A stretch of DNA of 64,000 nt, taken from SM1-46 sp002451215. GTDB taxonomy: Bacteria; Pseudomonadota; Gammaproteobacteria; Acidiferrobacterales; Sulfurifustaceae. The stretch spans positions 47,010 through 111,009 of the forward strand of contig DKBM01000083.1 in the NCBI GenBank assembly GCA_002451215.1, given 5' to 3'. Both the position numbers and the translations under genes were made by a program. This document shows, in pieces, positions 59,083-64,000 of this stretch (positions within the stretch are counted from its first letter, which is position 1; the number at the start of each line of letters is the position of its first letter). The notes beneath the pieces are model-generated. The model worked only from the letters and a program-made list of their open reading frames with translations, did no database searches and was not told the origin of the DNA.

Positions 59083-61575
59083 CTAGGGGTGGGCACGATG
59101 ACGCGGCAAGTGCCGGTTTTCAAACTGCCTCTGCACGACGGGAATTACCGCCGCCAGGAGCCCGCCCGCGACGGCGATCGCCCAGTCGTCGAGATGCAAT
59201 GGTTTGAGGTGCAACAACGCTGCCAAACCGGGCACCTGCACCAGCACCACGGACACCAGGATGGTTAGACCGACGATGAGCTTCGCCGTGAGGCTGCGCA
59301 ACTTGCTGAGTGACGCTGTGATTCCTGCACTTGCGACGGTGAGCGCAACAAGCGCCATGGCACGAGCGTGCTCGACCTCGTATCCGGCTCCGAGACTCCT
59401 GACGTAGCTGGCAGTCACCACGACCAGAATGGTCGTGCCCACCAGAACAATCGACAGCCATTGCCAGCGATCGAAGAACCGAAGCCGCGGTTCATGTTTG
59501 CGGCGAACGAGATGGTCGTCCGGCGGCAGATCCTGGAACACCAGCAGCGCGGTCGGATGAATAATCATCTCAAGCCACACAATGTGAATCGGGAGATACA
59601 ACAGGGGATATCCGACCAGGGGAATGACGGCCGCCGTGATAACGAGCGGTAGGTGGATCATGAGCAGGTACTGGAAACTGAGCTGCAAATTGCGAAACAG
59701 CTGTCGACCCTCGGCGATGGCCTGCACGATGCTGCGAAAATTGTCGTCCAGCAGAACGATCGCGGATACCTCGCGCGCGCTGCGCGTGCCGCGTTCTCCC
59801 ATGGCAATTCCGATATCGGCCGCCTGCAGGGCGGGGACGTCGTTAACACCGTCGCCGGTCACAGCGACAATCTCCCGTTCGGCCTGCAGGGCACGCACCA
59901 GCCCGAGCTTCTGTGCGGGAACTGCGCGCGCGATGACATCCACATCACGCAGGAACGTTCCGCCTTCCTGTTCGATTCGCGCCATCATTTCGTCGCCCTC
60001 AATGACGCGCGGCGTGCCCTTCCCGAGGCCGATTTCCCGCGCGACGGCGGTCGCCGTTGCCGGGTGATCCCCGGTCACCATGATCACGTGGATATTGGCG
60101 CGTTGGCAGCGCTGCAGGGCCTCCGGCACGCCATCGCGAACCGGATCCTCGAAGGCAATGAGTCCTGCCAGGCGAAAACCGCGGTCCGGCTCGCCGCCGG
60201 CCCACTTTTGGGGATCCAGTTCTCGCCACGCACAGGCGATGACCTTGTGCCCACTGGCAGCAAACTCCTGCGTCTGGGCTGCCCAGTTGTTCCCCTCTGG
60301 TCCTCTGAGCGCGCAGAGATTCAGGATCGCCTCGGGCGCTCCCTTCGTCGCCGCCATGAGCGTCTCGCCTTCATGGACCACGCCGGTCTCCCGTTTGCGA
60401 TCTTCGGTGAATGGAAAGCATGTCAGCTCCGAGAACGCCGCCATGGCAGGTGCGGCAGCAAGGATCGCCGCATCTATCGGGTCGTTAGTCTCGTGGCGCG
60501 ATGCGACCGCCGCCAGCGCGAGCAACCGCTGCTCGGATACCTCGGGCGCCGCAAGCAGATGGGCCAGGTGCAGTCGCCCTTCCGTAATGGTCCCGGTCTT
60601 GTCGGAGCATATTGCGGACACTCGCCCGATGTTCTCTACCACCACCCCGCGCCGCACCAGCGCCTGCCGCTTGGCGAGCCGGTACACACCAACGCCGAGA
60701 AAGAAAGTGAGCACTACCGGGAACTCCTCCGGCAGTGCCGCGACCGCCAATGTCAGGGCGCTGAGCACGGCGTCGAGGAGTCCATGCCCTTGGCGCAACC
60801 GTACCCACGCTAACGCGATACAGATCACCGATGCGGCAATAATCAGGACCTTTACCAGCTCCGCGACGGCACGTTGCAGCGGAGTCCGCTCGTGCGAACC
60901 CAGGATCGCGGAGCGTGCGATCTCGCCGTAGACGGTTTCGCGTCCCGTAAAGAGCACGGTCATGCGGGCGGTTCCAGTGAGCACGCGAGTGCCGGCAAGG
61001 CCCCAGTGCACGCCATCAATTCTGCCGCCACCTGTGAGCTGGGCAATATTGTCCAATGGCCGCTTACGGACCGGGAAGGCCTCGCCTGTTAGTGCCGACT
61101 CGTCGACCTGCAAACGTTCCGCTTCGAGAATGACGCCATCGCCCGGGAAGAACTGGCCCGTCTCCAGCACAACCAGATCTCCCGGCACGACCTCGGAAAC
61201 GGGCACTGTTCGCGGTTGCCCGTCGCGAACGACGGTCGCCTCGACCGCGAGACGGCTGCTCAGTCCGGCAATCGAGGCCTGGGTGCGCCGGTGCAGAAAC
61301 GCGTCCATACCGAAAAACGGTATGAGCGCGACAAGCAGGATCGCCGCCTCCGTATATTCACCAACTACACCGAACAGCACGCTGGTCGCGAGCAGGAACC
61401 ACAGCATAGGGTCCTTGAGCGTGGCGTGAGCCACCGAGGACCAACTGGCACCGACGGCCTCGACAATGATATTGAGGCCATACTGCTCGCGACGCGACAC
61501 CGCCTCGGCTGCACTGAGCCCCTGCTCAGGCGCGGGAAGACTCGTCAAACGATCCTGAGGAACGAAGCGATTCAT
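59083..61575 (-). CDS. P-type ATPase of unclear ion specificity
   Basis: 830 residues, complete. Motifs: TGEA actuator loop (ALTGEAFPVRK), DKTGTITEG (phosphorylation), KGAPEA, TGDHPATA and TGDGVNDVPAL. M4 reads AALPEEFPVVLTFFLGVGV and M6 has WLEMIIHPTALLVFQ, lacking the N..D of calcium pumps, so the transported ion differs from the pump at 8.2-10.9 kb. A flavin reductase gene lies upstream, 7 bases from the start codon, in the same direction. The ion cannot be told from sequence. Confidence 0.9.
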   Translation of the reverse strand: MNRFVPQDRLTSLPAPEQGLSAAEAVSRREQYGLNIIVEAVGASWSSVAHATLKDPMLWFLLATSVLFGVVGEYTEAAILLVALIPFFGMDAFLHRRTQASIAGLSSRLAVEATVVRDGQPRTVPVSEVVPGDLVVLETGQFFPGDGVILEAERLQVDESALTGEAFPVRKRPLDNIAQLTGGGRIDGVHWGLAGTRVLTGTARMTVLFTGRETVYGEIARSAILGSHERTPLQRAVAELVKVLIIAASVICIALAWVRLRQGHGLLDAVLSALTLAVAALPEEFPVVLTFFLGVGVYRLAKRQALVRRGVVVENIGRVSAICSDKTGTITEGRLHLAHLLAAPEVSEQRLLALAAVASRHETNDPIDAAILAAAPAMAAFSELTCFPFTEDRKRETGVVHEGETLMAATKGAPEAILNLCALRGPEGNNWAAQTQEFAASGHKVIACAWRELDPQKWAGGEPDRGFRLAGLIAFEDPVRDGVPEALQRCQRANIHVIMVTGDHPATATAVAREIGLGKGTPRVIEGDEMMARIEQEGGTFLRDVDVIARAVPAQKLGLVRALQAEREIVAVTGDGVNDVPALQAADIGIAMGERGTRSAREVSAIVLLDDNFRSIVQAIAEGRQLFRNLQLSFQYLLMIHLPLVITAAVIPLVGYPLLYLPIHIVWLEMIIHPTALLVFQDLPPDDHLVRRKHEPRLRFFDRWQWLSIVLVGTTILVVVTASYVRSLGAGYEVEHARAMALVALTVASAGITASLSKLRSLTAKLIVGLTILVSVVLVQVPGLAALLHLKPLHLDDWAIAVAGGLLAAVIPVVQRQFENRHLPRHRAHP

Positions 61576-61582
61576 GTACCCA

Positions 61583-62116
61583 TCACTTCATTCGCGATGG
61601 CAGCTTGATGGTTCGGCCGGCGACCATGAAGACACCGCGGCCACGATGATGCAGGGTGCGCGGATTCTTCTCCGCCGGGTCGATCCAGGCCTTGAGTACC
61701 TCGAGCACGAAGAAGTTGTACTTGCTGGCCATGCTGGCATCCACCACGCGGCATTCGAGATTCGCGAAACACTCCGCGACCAGCGGCGCGGTGATTTTCG
61801 ATGCCGGCACAGGCGTCAGGCGAAACGCCTTGAACTTGTCTACTTTGCGACCCGAAGTGTTTCCGCAACCCACTACCTGCTTCGCCAGCCTGGCCGTCGG
61901 AATGTTGATGGCACATTCCTTCGTCGCCTTGAGAGCCGCGAAGCTGAAATTACGATTGCTCAGCACGCAACCGATTAGCGGCGGCTCGAAGTCCATCATG
62001 GTGAGCCACGACAGCGTCATGATATTGGGCCGCCCTCGACGGAACGTCGTGACCAGCACCACCGGCCCGGGCTCAAGCAACTGGTATACGCGGGCAAGCG
62101 GAAGGGCTTTCTTCAC
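61583..62116 (-). CDS. Flavin reductase family (FMN-binding) protein
   Basis: 177 residues from GTG 62116, preceded by GGAGG. Segments KALPLARVYQLLEPGPVVLVTTFRRGRPNIMTLSWLTMMDFEPPLIGCVLSNRNFSF and KECAINIPTARLAKQVVGCGNTSGRKVDKF are typical of the FMN split-barrel reductases. It may reduce flavin or bind FMN for a partner oxidase. It is the first gene of a likely pair with the P-type ATPase, 7 bases apart. Partner and function unknown. Confidence 0.85.
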   Translation of the reverse strand: MKKALPLARVYQLLEPGPVVLVTTFRRGRPNIMTLSWLTMMDFEPPLIGCVLSNRNFSFAALKATKECAINIPTARLAKQVVGCGNTSGRKVDKFKAFRLTPVPASKITAPLVAECFANLECRVVDASMASKYNFFVLEVLKAWIDPAEKNPRTLHHRGRGVFMVAGRTIKLPSRMK

Positions 62117-62266
62117 CGTCGGTCCTCCTCTCGATAGATACGGAGAAAAATGGCGCTCCACCCTATGGTGCCCGCCATGCAACTGGTCGACAAGGAATGC
62201 GTGGTTACAGCCCCGTCAGCACCGATACAATAGCGTTCCCAATCGCCGGCCGAGCTGCCAGCCCTC

Positions 62267-63142
62267 ATGTTGCTTCGGATCTTCACCATTGTCTTCCCGG
62301 TGTTCGCGATCGTCGGGATCGGTTATTTGTATGGCCGTTTCCGCCGCATTGACCTGACGGCCGCGAACCAGATCAACATGGCGGTGTTGCTTCCGGCGCT
62401 GATCTTCAGCGTGCTTTCCGGAAAGAACTTCCAGATCGGCCAGTACGGCGCGCTCGCCGCCGGGGCGGCTTTGGTTATGCTGGGCTCCGGATTGCTGGCC
62501 TGGCTGGTGGCGCGACTGGCGGGCATCCCGGCCAAGACCTTCGTGCCGCCGATGATGTTCACCAATTCCGGCAACATGGGCCTGCCGCTCGCAGTATTCG
62601 CCTTCGGCGAGGCAGCGCTTCCTGCTGCAGTGGTGGTTTTCATCGTCGAGAACGGCTTGCACTTCACCCTGGGAACCTGGCTCATGGATCGTCGTGCCCA
62701 CTGGCTGGAGGTGCTACGCCAGCCAATCGTGATTGCCACGCTCGTGGGCATCGCGTTTTCTTTGAGCGGTCTCTCCCTGCCAGAGCCGCTGCCGGCGACG
62801 ATCGAACTGCTCGGCCAGGCCTCGATCCCGCTGCTGCTCGTCTCGCTCGGGACGCGGCTCACGGCCATCGACCTGCGCGAGTGGCGACTCGGCTTGCTCG
62901 GTGCCATCGTTTGCCCCGTGACCGGTGTGCTGATGGTGATGATCCTCACGCCGTTCCTGAAGCTCGTCCCCGGCGAGCAGGCGTTGCTGATTCTTTTCGG
63001 CGTATTGCCGCCAGCTGTGTTGAATTTCCTGGTCGCCGAGCGCTACCGCCAGGAACCCTCCCGGGTTGCGGCAATCGTCATGATCGGGAACCTCGGCGCG
63101 ATCGTGTCGGTGCCGCTGGCGCTCGCCTACGCCTTGCGCTGA
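62267..63142 (+). CDS. AEC family transporter
   Basis: 291 residues and about ten TM helices: RIFTIVFPVFAIVGIGYLYGRF, ANQINMAVLLPALIFSVLSG, FVPPMMFTNSGNMGLPLAVFAFGEAAL, LPATIELLGQASIPLLLVSLGTRL. The NSGNMGLPL segment is the AEC hallmark. AEC carriers export auxin-like or organic anions; the substrate is unknown. 291 residues is a little shorter than many members but both halves are complete. Confidence 0.9.
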   Translation: MLLRIFTIVFPVFAIVGIGYLYGRFRRIDLTAANQINMAVLLPALIFSVLSGKNFQIGQYGALAAGAALVMLGSGLLAWLVARLAGIPAKTFVPPMMFTNSGNMGLPLAVFAFGEAALPAAVVVFIVENGLHFTLGTWLMDRRAHWLEVLRQPIVIATLVGIAFSLSGLSLPEPLPATIELLGQASIPLLLVSLGTRLTAIDLREWRLGLLGAIVCPVTGVLMVMILTPFLKLVPGEQALLILFGVLPPAVLNFLVAERYRQEPSRVAAIVMIGNLGAIVSVPLALAYALR

Positions 63143-63221
63143 ATCGCGAGCGCAAGAATCGGGTTGGCGCGCACGGGCATGCGCCCTACCATGCGGCACA
63201 GACCCGGATATCGGACAATCC

Positions 63222-64000
63222 ATGTCGGCCAGCGATTACCAGCGTATTGAAAAGGCGATCGAGTTTCTCGACGCGCATTTCCGCGAGCAACCAAGCCTGG
63301 CGCGCGTGGCGCGCGCCGCGGGTTTGAGCGCGTTCCACTTCCAGCGACTGTTCCGGCGCTGGGCCGGCGTGAGCCCCAAGCGCTTTGTCCAGTACCTGAC
63401 CGCCGCGCACGCCCGCGCGCTGCTTCGCCAAACGACGAACGTGCTCGAGGCCGCTCACGGCGCGGGGCTCTCCGGCGGCGGGCGCCTGCACGACCTCATG
63501 GTTACCGTCCACGCAGCGACGCCCGGCGATATCCAAAGCGGCGGTCGCGGCCTCGTGATCCGTTACGGCACTCACCCAACCCCATTTGGCGATTGTTTCT
63601 GCGCGCTGACCGATCGGGGCATTTGCGCGCTCGAGTTCGTATCCTCGACAAAGCAGACGCTCAAGCGGCTACGCAGCGAGTGGCCGCGTGCCGAATTGCG
63701 ACACGCCCCGAAAGAGACAGCGGCCGTTGCGGCGCGACTGCGCCGGCGCACCGGCGCAGCGCGCGCCCCGGTCTCGCTGTACGTGAAGGGGACGAATTTC
63801 CAGGTGCGCGTGTGGGAGGCGCTGTTGCGAATTGCGCCCGGGAAGCTCGCCACCTATGAAATGGTGGCCAGACAAGTCGGCAAACCTCGCGCGGTACGCG
63901 CGGTCGCCAATGCCGTAGCAAGCAATCCGGTGGCGCTGCTGATCCCCTGCCACCGCGTCATCCGCAAGTCCGGGGCGCTCGGTGGCTACCGCTGGGGCGT
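63222..64000 (+). CDS. Ada-like protein: AraC-type HTH and O6-methylguanine-DNA methyltransferase (cut by window end)
   Basis: From ATG 63222 the frame is open to the window end with 259 codons visible. Residues 1-100 form an AraC-type HTH (FLDAHFREQPSLARVARAAGLSAFHFQRLFRRWAGVSPKRFVQYLT), about 110-255 a methyltransferase with the alkyl-acceptor Cys in IPCHRVIRKSGALGGYRWG. The N-terminal phosphotriester domain of E. coli Ada is absent. It should repair O6-alkylguanine and possibly regulate genes. The stop lies beyond 64000. Confidence 0.9.
   Translation, partial: MSASDYQRIEKAIEFLDAHFREQPSLARVARAAGLSAFHFQRLFRRWAGVSPKRFVQYLTAAHARALLRQTTNVLEAAHGAGLSGGGRLHDLMVTVHAATPGDIQSGGRGLVIRYGTHPTPFGDCFCALTDRGICALEFVSSTKQTLKRLRSEWPRAELRHAPKETAAVAARLRRRTGAARAPVSLYVKGTNFQVRVWEALLRIAPGKLATYEMVARQVGKPRAVRAVANAVASNPVALLIPCHRVIRKSGALGGYRWG

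Noticed and set aside
59653..60931. Long open frames (386 and 283 codons) antisense to the second P-type ATPase
   Set aside because: The ATPase is intact with all motifs; the antisense translations are compositional shadows.

Overview
The window is GC-rich chromosomal DNA from a gammaproteobacterium. The placement rests on the zapB-like/zapA/6S RNA/5-FCL order, a UPF0149 gene, the PA2779-PA2778 pair, a mutY-yggX pair, a CPXCG-Rof pair and the ydbH-ynbE-ydbL operon. No phage, plasmid, CRISPR or rRNA is visible and the genes look mostly housekeeping. Eleven two-base N runs lie inside or at the end of genes, and at nearly every one the encoded protein lacks an internal or terminal piece of its family. 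They behave as unsized scaffold gaps, which suggests a draft or metagenome-derived assembly.

Layout. 1-5.9 kb: PA2779/PA2778 pair (split by a perfect hairpin), UPF0149, the zapB-like-zapA-6S RNA-5-FCL locus, a YmdB-type phosphoesterase, an EVE protein, a periplasmic cyclophilin, MscL and DUF350. 5.9-12 kb: ilvA, rpiA, and a calcium-type P-ATPase with a CaCA antiporter. 12-16 kb: a sensor kinase/NtrC-type regulator operon facing a sigma-54 promoter with upstream palindromes, which drives a tiny exported Lys/Glu-rich protein; a second small exported basic protein follows. 16-27.6 kb: trxC, a protein with a histone-like tail, transporters, SLAC1, DUF523/DUF1722, HDOD, CPXCG-Rof-MBL, a ThiS/MoaD-like protein without GG, SirB1, GIY-YIG, trmB, thiG-thiS.

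27.4-28.7 kb: a sulfotransferase-like gene lies between thiS and a second, 3'-truncated copy of thiS with its upstream DNA. 28.8-39.3 kb: a 1016-residue HD-GYP protein, a degraded tRNA-Gly copy, ydbH-ynbE-ydbL, tRNA-Gly(CCC), asmA-like, SRPBCC, mutY, yggX and tRNA-Phe. 39.4-50.5 kb: a peroxiredoxin/TetR divergon with two matching operators, an EEP nuclease, Nudix, methyltransferase, DUF4139, HbpS-like, gluQ, a nucleotide-carrier-like transporter, a D-aminoacylase and small membrane or unknown genes. 50.8-64 kb: an AT-richer exported rhodanese/EF-hand protein, a Tat aldo-keto reductase, GDPD-GlpD, an RRM protein, HupE and DUF4198 (nickel/cobalt), a TfoX_C-Tag fusion, a second P-type ATPase, a flavin reductase, an AEC carrier and an Ada-like protein cut by the window end.

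The best candidates for something undescribed are the two-component/sigma-54/small exported Lys-rich protein module (12.0-15.95 kb) and the thiS-sulfotransferase-thiS' arrangement. Secondary candidates are a sulfur-carrier protein without its di-glycine end, an HD-GYP domain with a large internal insertion, the TfoX_C-Tag fusion and a start codon sitting in the loop of a 19-bp hairpin.
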